NCBI GenBank assembly: GCA_024707365.1
Contig: JANPZV010000005.1
Span: 1,426,001-1,490,000 of the forward strand
Source of the DNA: Terricaulis sp.
GTDB taxonomy: Bacteria > Pseudomonadota > Alphaproteobacteria > Caulobacterales > Aquidulcibacteraceae
Direction of reading: 5' to 3'
DNA: 64,000 nt
Shown in pieces: positions 7,590-15,613 of the stretch; the stretch's first letter is position 1; each line of letters opens with the position of its first letter. The notes under the pieces were generated by a model, which made no database searches, had not been told where the DNA came from, and was given only the letters and a program-made list of their open reading frames with translations. The translations under genes were made by a program, and so were the position numbers.

Positions 7590-8336
7590 TCAAATCCCGC
7601 GTTTTTGCCCGAATTGGTGGATGTGCAGCCGATCGCTTACGGAAAAGCCATAAGCGCGGGCGGCCTCCGCCAGCGCGGGCAGGCGGGCGCGGATGGCGGC
7701 GCTGGAGACGCCCTCGGGCATCAGCGAAAGCCGCGCCGGCGCGATGTTGTGCGGCGCTGCAATAGCGGCCGCCGCCGCCGCATCACCGGGCGTTTGGCAG
7801 ACGAATTTGAAATGCGCCTGATCCAGCGCCGCGAACGCGGCGAGCGCTTCGCTGTTCAGCGCCAGCGCGGCGTCATTGCCCGCATGGGCGAGCTTGGGCG
7901 ACACCACAAAGAGATCCACCATCGCCGCAAGCGCCCCGCTTGGCGCGATGGAGCCATTGGTTTCCATCTCGATGCGCACGCCCGGCGCGCCAACGCGCAG
8001 CGCTTGGATCAAATCAAGCAGCGCGGCCCGCTGCAGCATCGGCTCCCCGCCGGTGATCACCACGCCCTCGGCCGGCAGCGCCAGCACGCGCGCGGCCGCT
8101 TCCGCCACGCTGAGCTTGTCCATTTCCTCGGCGGGGCGATATTTCTTCCCGCTCTCGTGCGCGAAGGGGGAGCCTTCCCAATTCCAGGTATAGGCGGTGT
8201 CGCACCAGCGGCAGTGCAGATTGCAGCCCGAGAGGCGGATAAACGTGCGCTCCCGCCCCGCCATCGGCCCTTCGCCCTGGATAGATCGAAAGATTTCCGG
8301 CGCGCCGTCATCATTGCGGGCAAGGTTGATCTGCAT
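7590..8336 (-). CDS. queE: 7-carboxy-7-deazaguanine synthase
   Basis: QueE is a radical-SAM enzyme of the queuosine pathway, converting 6-carboxytetrahydropterin to 7-carboxy-7-deazaguanine. The 248-residue protein begins with the family's IQGEGPMAGRERTFIRLSGC and carries the CX3CX2C iron-sulfur motif at Cys38, Cys42 and Cys45 (CNLHCRWCDTAYTW). Next come VVITGGEPMLQ and EMETNGSIAP, which bind SAM and substrate, and a C-terminal HIHQFGQKRG. queC, queD and queF are not in the window. The repeat pair at 8365-8482 lies just upstream. Confidence 0.96.
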   Translation of the reverse strand: MQINLARNDDGAPEIFRSIQGEGPMAGRERTFIRLSGCNLHCRWCDTAYTWNWEGSPFAHESGKKYRPAEEMDKLSVAEAAARVLALPAEGVVITGGEPMLQRAALLDLIQALRVGAPGVRIEMETNGSIAPSGALAAMVDLFVVSPKLAHAGNDAALALNSEALAAFAALDQAHFKFVCQTPGDAAAAAAIAAPHNIAPARLSLMPEGVSSAAIRARLPALAEAARAYGFSVSDRLHIHQFGQKRGI

Positions 8337-8364
8337 GGCGCTGTGTTAAGCGAGGCTCAAGCCT

Positions 8365-8482
8365 TAAAGCAACGGACTTTAAATTCGCCTCAGTTCGATG
8401 GCGGGCTCTGAGCGAATTTAAAGTCCATAAGTTGTTTTAGAAAACCTCGAATCTAAAGCGTCTTTAAGTCCCGACGCTTTAG
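8365..8482. repeat. Twin palindrome, copy 2 (intact hairpin plus shortened hairpin)
   Basis: 8365-8439 repeats the 681-755 hairpin almost exactly, with the same TTAT-type bulge. 8453-8482 is a shrunken form of the second hairpin with arms CTAAAGCGTC/GACGCTTTAG and a 10-base loop. The stop codon of the glutathione peroxidase gene (8479-8481) falls inside the right arm, so the repeat supplies the end of that gene. Confidence 0.82.
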
Positions 8483-9027
8483 GCGGGCTTTGCCAATTCC
8501 GCATCCAGCGCCGCGAGCAGGCGCGGATCGTTGGCGGGGACGTCTGGTGAAAAGCGCGCGGCGACTTGGCCGTCGCGGCCCACCACGAATTTTTCAAAAT
8601 TCCACAACACATCCGGCGGATCGTTGGTGGGGATGCCAAAGCCTTTCAGCTTCTCGCGCATCGGGCCCTCGCCGGCGGCGGCGGGCTGCGCGCTCGTCAG
8701 CGCCGCATAGAGCGGATGCTGATCGGCGCCGACGACGGAGATTTTCGAGAACATCGGGAAATGCACGTCGAACGTGGTCGAGCAGAAATCAGCGATTTCC
8801 GCATCCGTGCCCGGCTCCTGGCCTTTGAAATTGTTGGCGGGGAAGCCTAGCACCTCAAGGCCGGCCGCGCGCTTTTCCTGATAGAGCGCCTCAAGCCCCT
8901 CATATTGCGGCGTGAGCCCGCATTTGGAGGCGACGTTCACGATCAGCAGCACTTTGCCCTTGTGCGCGGCGAGGCTATCGGCGGCGCCGTCGATGCGGGT
9001 GAGGGGGATGTCTTGCAGTGCTGTCAT
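8479..9027 (-). CDS. Glutathione peroxidase family protein (cysteine type)
   Basis: A 182-residue thiol peroxidase that reduces peroxides using thioredoxin or glutathione. The catalytic Cys at about residue 36 lies in VNVASKCGLTPQY; WNFEKFVV supplies the conserved Trp-Asn pair. The usual NQF motif is NNF here (FPANNFKGQEPG), a change common in bacterial members, so specificity may differ from classical enzymes. I chose ATG 9027 because AGGGAG lies seven bases before it; the frame could extend to 9054 without a ribosome site. It is 37 bases from the sensor kinase gene, same strand. Confidence 0.92.
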   Translation of the reverse strand: MTALQDIPLTRIDGAADSLAAHKGKVLLIVNVASKCGLTPQYEGLEALYQEKRAAGLEVLGFPANNFKGQEPGTDAEIADFCSTTFDVHFPMFSKISVVGADQHPLYAALTSAQPAAAGEGPMREKLKGFGIPTNDPPDVLWNFEKFVVGRDGQVAARFSPDVPANDPRLLAALDAELAKPA

Positions 9028-9064
9028 CGCGGGGCTCCCTAAAGTGTTGTGCAAACATGGGCGC

Positions 9065-10405
9065 TTAAGCCGGGCGCGGCAAGCGCACGCTGGCTTTCAG
9101 CCCGCCAAGTTCGCTGCGGCTCAGATGAATTTCCCCGCCATGGCTGCGCGCCACGTCGCGCGCGATGGCAAGGCCAAGGCCCACGCCTTTCTGATTGCGT
9201 GAGCGGGTTTCATCCAGGCGCGAGAACGGGCGGAACGCTTCCTCGTAGAGATCTTCGGAAATGCCGGGGCCGTTATCCTCGACGCTGACGATCACCGCAT
9301 CGGCCTTGCCTTCGACGTGGACGCGCACCGTGTCGCCATGGGCGGCGGCGTTGTCGATCAGGTTGGTCAGGCAACGCTTGAGCGCGCGGGCGCGGGCTGG
9401 GATTGCGGCGTCTCCGCTGAAATCCACTGTCACATCGGCGCCGCTGCGCCCGCTCAATCGCGCCACCTCCGACGCCAGTTCGGCGACATTCACGATCGCC
9501 GGCGCCTCTTCGCCGATGCCCTTGGCGAAGGCGAGATATTCCTCGAGCGTTTCTTCCATTTCGGAGAGATCGCGCTTGGCTTCCTCGATCTCCTGCGAGG
9601 GCGGCATCAGCGCCAGTTGCAGCTTGAGCCGCGTCAGCGGCGTGCGCAGATCGTGGCTGACCCCGGCCAGCAATTGCGCGCGCTGATTGATCAGGCGGCG
9701 CACGCGCTCGCGCATGTCGAAGAAGGCGTGGGCCGCGCCGCGCACCTCGCGCGCGCCGCGCGCGCGGAACACGCCCCCGCCCATATCCTCGCCGCGGCCA
9801 AAGCGCTCCATCGCGTCAGCCAGGGTTTCGATCGGGCGCACCTGGTTGCGGATGAAGATGATGGAGACAACGCAGATGAACAGCGTCGCCCCCAAAATCC
9901 AGATCACGAAGATCGGGCCCGAGCGCGCCTGCACGCGATCGCGGAAGGCGTGAAACTCCATCACGCCCTGCGCGATCGGCACGCGGATCATCACCTGATT
10001 GCCGGGGCAGCTTGAATCATACCAGACCTCGCGCCCGATCTGCTCTTCGAGCGCTCGGATGAGATAGCGATCGAGCGAGGAGCCGGAATTGCGGCAGCGC
10101 GGATGCGGCTCAAGCGCCGCGCCCGGCTCAAGCGAAATATCGAGCCGCAGAGGCCAATAGGCCAGCCGGTTGAGATCGGCGAAATTTTCCGGGCTGGGAT
10201 CGCGCTCGTAAAGCTGGATGATCAGCGCCACGTCCGCCGCCGTGCCTTGGCTCATGCGCTTGGAGGTGGCCTGCCAATGATCGTCGAGAAAGACGAGCGT
10301 GATGGTGAGCTGCAGCAGCGCCGCCGGCACAACGATGATCAGCAGCGTGCGCCAATAGAGGCCCTTGGGCAGAATATTGCGAAGGCGGAAAGCGCTCGCC
10401 ATCAA
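9065..10405 (-). CDS. EnvZ-like sensor histidine kinase
   Basis: A 446-residue membrane sensor. Residues 1-20 are cytoplasmic, TM1 is about 21-40, a periplasmic sensor domain follows (about 41-163), TM2 is about 164-186, then HAMP, the phospho-acceptor His251 (GVSHDLRTPLTRLKLQ) and the ATP-binding domain (NLIDNAAAHGD, EDNGPGIS, GVGLGLAIA). Its ATG overlaps the response-regulator stop by four bases, so the pair is co-transcribed. The arrangement next to a divergent branched-chain aminotransferase resembles the alphaproteobacterial PetR/PetP-type locus, which is an inference. The periplasmic loop has two cysteines that could form a disulfide. Confidence 0.94.
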   Translation of the reverse strand: MMASAFRLRNILPKGLYWRTLLIIVVPAALLQLTITLVFLDDHWQATSKRMSQGTAADVALIIQLYERDPSPENFADLNRLAYWPLRLDISLEPGAALEPHPRCRNSGSSLDRYLIRALEEQIGREVWYDSSCPGNQVMIRVPIAQGVMEFHAFRDRVQARSGPIFVIWILGATLFICVVSIIFIRNQVRPIETLADAMERFGRGEDMGGGVFRARGAREVRGAAHAFFDMRERVRRLINQRAQLLAGVSHDLRTPLTRLKLQLALMPPSQEIEEAKRDLSEMEETLEEYLAFAKGIGEEAPAIVNVAELASEVARLSGRSGADVTVDFSGDAAIPARARALKRCLTNLIDNAAAHGDTVRVHVEGKADAVIVSVEDNGPGISEDLYEEAFRPFSRLDETRSRNQKGVGLGLAIARDVARSHGGEIHLSRSELGGLKASVRLPRPA

Positions 10406-11103
10406 TCCACCAACAGGCGATAGCCGACGCCGCGCACCGTCTGCAAATAGATCGGCGCGCGCGAATCCGCATCGATCTTGCGGCGCAGCCGGGTGACTTG
10501 CACATCCACCGAGCGTTCGAGCCCTGCGCCGGTGCGCTTGGCCAATTCCTCGCGGCTCACCACCTCGCCGGGGCGCGCGGCGAGGATGCGCAAGAGCGCC
10601 ACCTCCGCTTCGGTGAGGCGCACGATCTCGCCATCGCGCGAAAGTTCCCCGCGCGTGCTGTTGAAGGCGTAGGGGCCAAACAGGATGGTCTCAGGCGCTT
10701 CGTTGCGCGCGGTTTGCGTGCGGCGCAGGATGGCGTTGATGCGCAGCGTGAGCTCGGCCGGCTCAAACGGCTTGGCCACGTAATCGTCCGCGCCGATGGA
10801 AAGCCCTTTGATGCGATCTTCGGGCATGCCGCGCGCCGTCAGCAGGATGATCGGCACTTTGGATGTCTTGCGCACCGCCTCGGCCAGCGAGAAGCCATCC
10901 TCCACCGGCATCATCACGTCAAAGATGAGCAGATCGAAATCCATCGCCGCCAGCAGCTTGCGCGCGCCTGCCGCGTCCGGCGCGGCTGAGACGCGCGCGC
11001 CGGCTTGGGCGAGGTAGCGCTTCAAGAGATCGCGGATGCGATCATCGTCATCCACCAGCAGCAGGTGCGGGGGGCGGTCGAGCGCGTCGAAAGCGGCGCT
11101 CAT
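10402..11103 (-). CDS. OmpR-family response regulator
   Basis: A 233-residue response regulator with an N-terminal receiver domain: acidic pocket VDDDD (about 17-21), phospho-acceptor Asp62 in LLIFDVMMP, Thr89, and Lys111 in VAKPF. The C-terminal winged helix (about 135-232) ends VDVQVTRLRRKID...TVRGVGYRLL, typical of OmpR/PhoB proteins. It is the first gene of the two-gene operon with the overlapping sensor kinase. The divergent intergenic space to ilvE (11104-11285) should hold its promoter. Confidence 0.95.
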   Translation of the reverse strand: MSAAFDALDRPPHLLLVDDDDRIRDLLKRYLAQAGARVSAAPDAAGARKLLAAMDFDLLIFDVMMPVEDGFSLAEAVRKTSKVPIILLTARGMPEDRIKGLSIGADDYVAKPFEPAELTLRINAILRRTQTARNEAPETILFGPYAFNSTRGELSRDGEIVRLTEAEVALLRILAARPGEVVSREELAKRTGAGLERSVDVQVTRLRRKIDADSRAPIYLQTVRGVGYRLLVD

Positions 11104-11285
11104 CGGGCGCCTGCAGCGGGGGAAGGGGGAAGATCAGGCTCATGTTCGGGAAGATATTGGCATTTTCTTGCGCGGCTGCGCATCCTTGATTGACAGACAT
11201 ACTGCCGTGCCCGCAAAACTTTGTAATTCCATCCCATCAGGACGGCGGCCCCGCAAGGGGGCAATCATAATAGGAGCATGGGCCT

Positions 11286-12161
11286 ATGGCCGCGCAGGCA
11301 TTCGATAATCGTGACGGTTGGATTTGGCTCGACGGGGAATACGTTCCGCACCGCGAGGCGAAGGTCCATCTCCTCACGCATGCGCTGCACTATGCTTCGG
11401 CCGTGTTTGAGGGCGAGCGCGCCTATGAGGGCGTCGTGTTCAAAAGCCGCGAGCATAGCGAGCGGCTGCATATGTCCGCACGGCTGCTTGGCTTTGAGAT
11501 TCCATACGCCGCCGAAGAGATCGATCGGGTCAAGGCCGAGCTGATCAAGAAGCACAGCTTCTCCAATTGCTATCTGCGCGCCATCGCCTGGCGCGGCTCG
11601 GCGCAGATGGGTGTGGCGGCCAAGCGCGATGACGTGCATGTCGGCGTCGCCGCCTGGGAATGGGGCGATTATTTCGCCGATAAGATGAAGGGCATCCGCC
11701 TCATGGTCGCGCCCTGGCGCCGGCCCGCGCCGGATACGGCGCCGGTCAACGCCAAGGCGGCGGGGCTCTATATGATCTGCACGCTCTCCAAGCATGCGGC
11801 GGCCGATGCCGGCTTTGACGATGCGATGATGTTCGATTGGCGCGGCCAGATCGCGGAGGCGACGGGCGCAAACATCTTCTTCGTCAAGGATGGCGCGGTG
11901 CACACGCCCTATCCCGATTGCTTCCTCAACGGGCTCACGCGGCAAACCGTGATCGGCCAATTGCGCGCGCGCGGCATCGAGGTGATCGAGCGGGCGATTT
12001 GGCCCAATGAGCTCGCCAGCTTCAGCGAATGCTTCCTCACCGGCTCGGCCGCGGAGGTGACGCCCGTGCGTGAGATTGCAGGGCTTTCCTTCAAGCCCGG
12101 CGCGCTCAGTGAGCAGGCGGTCCACGATTATGCGGCCCTCGTGCGGCGCAAGAACGCTTAA
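11286..12161 (+). CDS. ilvE: Branched-chain amino acid aminotransferase
   Basis: A 291-residue fold-type IV PLP aminotransferase of branched-chain amino acid metabolism. The N-terminus reads GWIWLDGEYVPHREAKVHLL, followed by HYASAVFEGERAY. The PLP lysine is at about Lys157 (APVNAKAAGLY), and the cofactor-binding Glu and following loop are in QIAEATGANIFFV. C-terminal FLTGSAAEVTPV binds the phosphate. Length matches bacterial IlvE. It is divergent from the two-component pair; the direction between ilvE and that regulator is conserved in related genomes, but no regulatory link is shown here. Confidence 0.95.
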   Translation: MAAQAFDNRDGWIWLDGEYVPHREAKVHLLTHALHYASAVFEGERAYEGVVFKSREHSERLHMSARLLGFEIPYAAEEIDRVKAELIKKHSFSNCYLRAIAWRGSAQMGVAAKRDDVHVGVAAWEWGDYFADKMKGIRLMVAPWRRPAPDTAPVNAKAAGLYMICTLSKHAAADAGFDDAMMFDWRGQIAEATGANIFFVKDGAVHTPYPDCFLNGLTRQTVIGQLRARGIEVIERAIWPNELASFSECFLTGSAAEVTPVREIAGLSFKPGALSEQAVHDYAALVRRKNA

Positions 12162-12291
12162 GCTGGCAACGGAACCTGCGGTTCCCTCGATCAATTCCAC
12201 CGACGCGCTGGCGGCGCGCGCGATTTCGTTCACAACCGGGAACTGAAACCCATACCGCTCGTTAGCTGGGTGAGCATCACCTGGAGGCGCC

Positions 12292-12942
12292 ATGGTTTCG
12301 TATCGGTACGATCCCGATTTCACAACGCGCGGGCGCCATTACGCCCATCCCTTGATTGATTGGCCCTCTGTGGCGGCGGGCGTGCTTGTGGCCGTGGCGG
12401 TTGGCTTTGTGCTCAACGTGCTCGGCCTCGCCATCGGCGCGAGTGCGTTCAATCCGTATCGGCTGTCTGAGCAGCATGGCGCGATCACGGCTGGCGGCGG
12501 GCTTTATGTGATTTTCGCGCAGCTGGTGGCGCTGCAGGCGGGCGCCTATGTGGCTGCGCGCTCGGCGCGCTATCCCGATCATCTCGGCGGCTTGTTGACG
12601 GGCGTTGTGGTCTGGGCGCTGGCGGTGTTCGTGGCCGTGGGGCTTGCGAGTTTTGCCGCGAGTGCGGCGTCAAGCGGCGATGCGATCCCTGGCGGGGTGG
12701 CCGAAACCGTGGGCGAATTGGCCGACGCCGCAAGCGGCGAGGGCGCCGCCGCTTCCGAATTGGAAAGCGCGGCGAACGCGGCCGATGCGATCGCGGCGCT
12801 GGCGTGGTGGACGTTCGCGGCGCTTGGGCTGGGGCTTGCCGGCTCAGTCGCCGGCGCGTGGCTTGGCGCTGCGCATCCCAGCTGGGATGGCCGCCCGCGC
12901 CTTGACGACAGCCGCCCGTATCAAATGCAACCGAAAATCTGA
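12292..12942 (+). CDS. Multi-pass membrane protein, unknown
   Basis: A 216-residue protein with four likely membrane helices: about 25-48 (VAAGVLVAVAVGFVLNVLGL), 66-88, 100-125 and 163-190. A polar, alanine- and glutamate-rich loop (about 128-160) separates the third and fourth. The N-terminal RYDPDFTTRGRHYAHPLIDWPSV is polar with several aromatic residues. I do not recognise a function. GGAGG lies seven bases before ATG 12292. The short gene at 12955 follows after 12 bases and is probably co-transcribed. Confidence 0.7.
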   Translation: MVSYRYDPDFTTRGRHYAHPLIDWPSVAAGVLVAVAVGFVLNVLGLAIGASAFNPYRLSEQHGAITAGGGLYVIFAQLVALQAGAYVAARSARYPDHLGGLLTGVVVWALAVFVAVGLASFAASAASSGDAIPGGVAETVGELADAASGEGAAASELESAANAADAIAALAWWTFAALGLGLAGSVAGAWLGAAHPSWDGRPRLDDSRPYQMQPKI

Positions 12943-12954
12943 GGAGCGCGCATC

Positions 12955-13047
12955 ATGGGAGAGCTTGGCAAAGGCTGCATCCTCTGGGCCATCGGCATTC
13001 CGCTGCCCATCATCATCCTGCTGTTCTTGTTTGGCGTGCTGAACTAA
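12955..13047 (+). CDS. 30-residue single-helix membrane microprotein
   Basis: A short frame from ATG 12955 to TAA 13047 encodes 30 residues: a polar start (MGELGKGC) followed by one hydrophobic helix of about 20 residues (ILWAIGIPLPIIILLFLFGV). AGGAG lies eight bases upstream, the best ribosome site in this region. It follows the multi-pass membrane gene after 12 bases, so both could work together. Small hydrophobic proteins of this kind often go unannotated. Coding status is inferred from ribosome site, hydrophobic pattern and position. Confidence 0.6.
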   Translation: MGELGKGCILWAIGIPLPIIILLFLFGVLN

Positions 13048-13125
13048 GCGCTCACGCGCTCGGCCATTGACACGACGCGCTCACGCGCTTGGCCATTAAC
13101 ACTACGCGCTCACGCGCTCGGGCAT
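13048..13125. repeat. 29-base tandem repeat overlapping a gene 3' end
   Basis: Three copies start at 13048, 13077 and 13106 with the unit GCGCTCACGCGCTCGGCCAT plus nine further bases. The third copy is the C-terminal coding end of the convergent Hsp70-like gene (MPERVSA and stop), so the other two look like duplications of that gene end. Confidence 0.8.
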
Positions 13126-14475
13126 CAGCTCAACCAACGCCCCGCCCACGCTCATGGCGATTTGCGGAAACACATTGACGAAATACTGATCCACATTGGC
13201 GTAAAGCACGTTCGCCGGCGTCAGCGGGCCGATGCGCAGGTCAACGCCCGGCGCGGCCGAATGGCCGACTGAGCGCACAAGCTCGCCAATGAAATTGAGA
13301 TGCGAGCCCCCGCCGGCCAGCACCACATCGATCATCGGCGCATGCACCGCGCGCGCGCGCTGGGCGACGATGGCAAGGCTCGCGCCCACGCGCTCACCCA
13401 GCTTGTTGATGAAGCCGCGGAATTGCTCGTCCTCAACCAGATCCTGCACGCGGATCGTGGTGGTTTTCCAGCCATCCTTCATTGTGCACTTGCCTTCGGC
13501 GAACAGCACCTTCTTCATCGCGCGCGCGTGCAGGCGCAGCGTGCGCTTGAGGCGGATGTCATCCTCGCGCTGGCCGGCGCCGCGTTTGGCCATGATGAGA
13601 TCCACCATGATGCGGTCGATCTCATCGCCCGCGAGATTGCAGCTTTGCCGCGCTTCGTGGATTTCTTCCAAAGTGGGCGGATCGACGGTTTCGTTGAAAT
13701 CGAAGGCGGCGATGTCGGTTGTGCCGGCGCCCATGTCGAACACGAACACAAAGCGCGTGGGCGAATTGGTGTAGGCGAGCGCGGCGGCGGCGGCCGCGTG
13801 CGGCTCGAACACGCCGCTATCGAGATTGCCGTCCACCGGGGTTGCGGCGGATTTCTCCAGCGCATCGCGGCACTGGGCGATCGATACGCCCTCGGGCGAA
13901 AGCATGAGCCGGCCAAGCTTGCGCGAGACGGCGGCGCTTTCGTTGAAGATCACGGCGAACAATTGATCCACCTCGCCGCCGCGGCGCCAGGCGGGGCTGG
14001 TGTAGCGGCGCTTCGCGTCCGCCGCGCCTTGCGGCAGGCTCGGCACGCGGCGCAGCGCTTCGCGGATCAGCTGATCGAGATAGGCAAGATAAAGCACCAG
14101 CGCATCGCGCTGGCGGAATGTGCCGGTCGGGTCGATCGAGGGCGGCAGCTTTTCATTCAGCGCGGCGGTGACATCCTTCGCCGCCAGCACCGATTTGAAG
14201 GAGAGAAGCGGATCGCGATTGTGCGCGAGCGCACGGTGCGCGTGGCCGAACGCCACCGGCCCAAAAAACAGCCGCCCATTATCGACGAACATCACCGATG
14301 GCGTCAGCAGCGGATGGTCCGATTCCGAAACAAGCCCAAGCGGAATGGGGCGCACGCCAACTTCCAATGGCAAGGTCGGATCAAGACAGATGCACGCCTT
14401 GGAGAGCGCGGTGCCGAAATCGATGCAAATGCGCGCCTCGGGGCTGATGCCCCCGCCGAAAGTGTCGTCCGCCAT
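13102..14475 (-). CDS. Hsp70-like (actin-fold) ATPase protein
   Basis: A 457-residue protein with the Hsp70/actin-type nucleotide-binding fold: phosphate-1 ICIDFGTALSKA (about 16-27), phosphate-2 FVFDMGAGTTDIAAF (about 245-259) and adenosine motif DVVLAGGGSHLNF (about 390-402). It lacks a recognisable substrate-binding domain and linker, so it is not DnaK itself but one of the orphan Hsp70-like proteins. No DnaJ or GrpE partner is nearby. Partner and function are unknown. The gene stands alone and ends in the 29-base tandem repeat. Confidence 0.85.
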   Translation of the reverse strand: MADDTFGGGISPEARICIDFGTALSKACICLDPTLPLEVGVRPIPLGLVSESDHPLLTPSVMFVDNGRLFFGPVAFGHAHRALAHNRDPLLSFKSVLAAKDVTAALNEKLPPSIDPTGTFRQRDALVLYLAYLDQLIREALRRVPSLPQGAADAKRRYTSPAWRRGGEVDQLFAVIFNESAAVSRKLGRLMLSPEGVSIAQCRDALEKSAATPVDGNLDSGVFEPHAAAAAALAYTNSPTRFVFVFDMGAGTTDIAAFDFNETVDPPTLEEIHEARQSCNLAGDEIDRIMVDLIMAKRGAGQREDDIRLKRTLRLHARAMKKVLFAEGKCTMKDGWKTTTIRVQDLVEDEQFRGFINKLGERVGASLAIVAQRARAVHAPMIDVVLAGGGSHLNFIGELVRSVGHSAAPGVDLRIGPLTPANVLYANVDQYFVNVFPQIAMSVGGALVELMPERVSA

Positions 14476-14561
14476 GGCCTGCCCGCTTTAACCAGATATG
14501 GAGCTTAGGCGATCGTGGAGGCGCTGTGTATGGGGTTGCATCACAGAATCCGCAGCTGTCC

Positions 14562-14990
14562 TCAGCTTGGTGATTCGTCTTCGGGCATGAGGAAATGGCC
14601 GTGCATGGCCGCGATCGGCTTATCGCGCGCGTCTTGCCAGGCTTCGACCTGCACATTGGCGATACGCCGCCCGATCTTGACCACGCGCGCGCGCGCAAAC
14701 GTATCCACAGGCCGCCCGGAGCGGAGGTAATCCACGCCGATGTCGATGGTTTTTGGGAATTTTTCCGAGCGCGCCGCAACAGCAAGCTGCGTCAGCGCGG
14801 TGAGTTCCATCAGCGCGCCCACAACCCCGCCATGCAGCGCCGGCAGCATCGGGTTGCCGATCAGGTGCTCGGCGTATGGGAGCACCAAGGTCAGCTCGTC
14901 GCCGTGCAATTCGGCGCGCACGCCGAGAAATTGCGCGTAGGGCACGCGGGCGAGCGCGTGGGTGAGCCGGGCCTTTGGCGGGGCGCTCAT
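14562..14990 (-). CDS. PaaI-family hotdog thioesterase (downstream copy)
   Basis: A 142-residue hotdog-fold protein of the PaaI thioesterase family. The helix motif LPALHGGVVGALMELTALTQL (about 49-69) and the DIGVDYLRSGRPVD strand are typical; acyl-CoA thioester hydrolysis is the likely reaction. Its start overlaps the stop of the upstream paralogue by four bases (ATGA), giving a tandem pair that may form a hetero-oligomer. The acyl substrate is unknown. Confidence 0.85.
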   Translation of the reverse strand: MSAPPKARLTHALARVPYAQFLGVRAELHGDELTLVLPYAEHLIGNPMLPALHGGVVGALMELTALTQLAVAARSEKFPKTIDIGVDYLRSGRPVDTFARARVVKIGRRIANVQVEAWQDARDKPIAAMHGHFLMPEDESPS

Positions 14991-15481
14991 GGGCGCGGCT
15001 CCTTGAGGTTCGCGCCGGGTTTGCGCCCGCCATCGGAATTGATCATGAAAGCGCCCACCGCGTGGGCGATCGGATCATCAGGGCTTTGCTCGTAAGCCAC
15101 CGCCCGGACGAAGGCGACGCTGCGCCCGATCTTGTAACAATGGGCTTCGGCAAGAATGTCCTGTCCGGGCGTGGCGGGGCGCATGTAATCGATGCGCAGA
15201 TCGATGGTGGCCGTGACCACCGGAATGTTCATCGCGGCGAACACTGCGCCGCCCGAGATTTGGTCGAGAAACGTGGTGAGCACCCCGCCTGCGATCACGC
15301 CGGTGTCAGGATCGCCAATCAATTCAGGCTTGTAGGGCGCTCTCCCCCAGCAGCGCGCCGGCTCGAGCCGGATCAGCTCAATGCCCAGCGCCCGCGCCTG
15401 TGGCGTGAACGCCAGCATCGATCGGACGCGCTCCAGGCTTTCGGCGCCGACGCCGTAACCGGGTTGGTTCTGTTCGCTCAT
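14987..15481 (-). CDS. PaaI-family hotdog thioesterase (upstream copy)
   Basis: A 164-residue paralogue of the downstream thioesterase. The hotdog helix reads GVIAGGVLTTFLDQISGGAV (about 60-79), with the catalytic region DPDTGVIAGG replacing HGG, and ATIDLRIDYMRPATPGQD provides the central strand. I chose ATG 15481 (MSEQNQPG) because the fold begins soon after; longer in-frame extensions run through the divergent TetR gene. The two genes are translationally coupled and probably act on related acyl-CoA substrates. Confidence 0.85.
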   Translation of the reverse strand: MSEQNQPGYGVGAESLERVRSMLAFTPQARALGIELIRLEPARCWGRAPYKPELIGDPDTGVIAGGVLTTFLDQISGGAVFAAMNIPVVTATIDLRIDYMRPATPGQDILAEAHCYKIGRSVAFVRAVAYEQSPDDPIAHAVGAFMINSDGGRKPGANLKEPRP

Positions 15482-15613
15482 GCGAGACGTGCTAGCCGGT
15501 CTCGCCGCCGCCGCCAACGTCGCGGAAATTGACGGGCCGTCACTTTTGTGGCCGAGTGTCGGTGAAGTTCCATCCGGGGAAGGCCATGAGCGAGACGGCG
15601 GCGATCGAAGCCG

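Noticed and set aside
10498-10989. 163-codon frame antisense to the response regulator
   Set aside because: GC-rich shadow; the regulator frame has all receiver and winged-helix motifs.
13048-13125. Possible CRISPR-like array
   Set aside because: Only three direct copies with no spacers between them; it is a simple tandem repeat.
13300-14508. 402-codon plus-strand frame opposite the Hsp70-like gene
   Set aside because: Long open antisense frames are expected in GC-rich genes; it has no known motif and the minus strand has actin-fold motifs.
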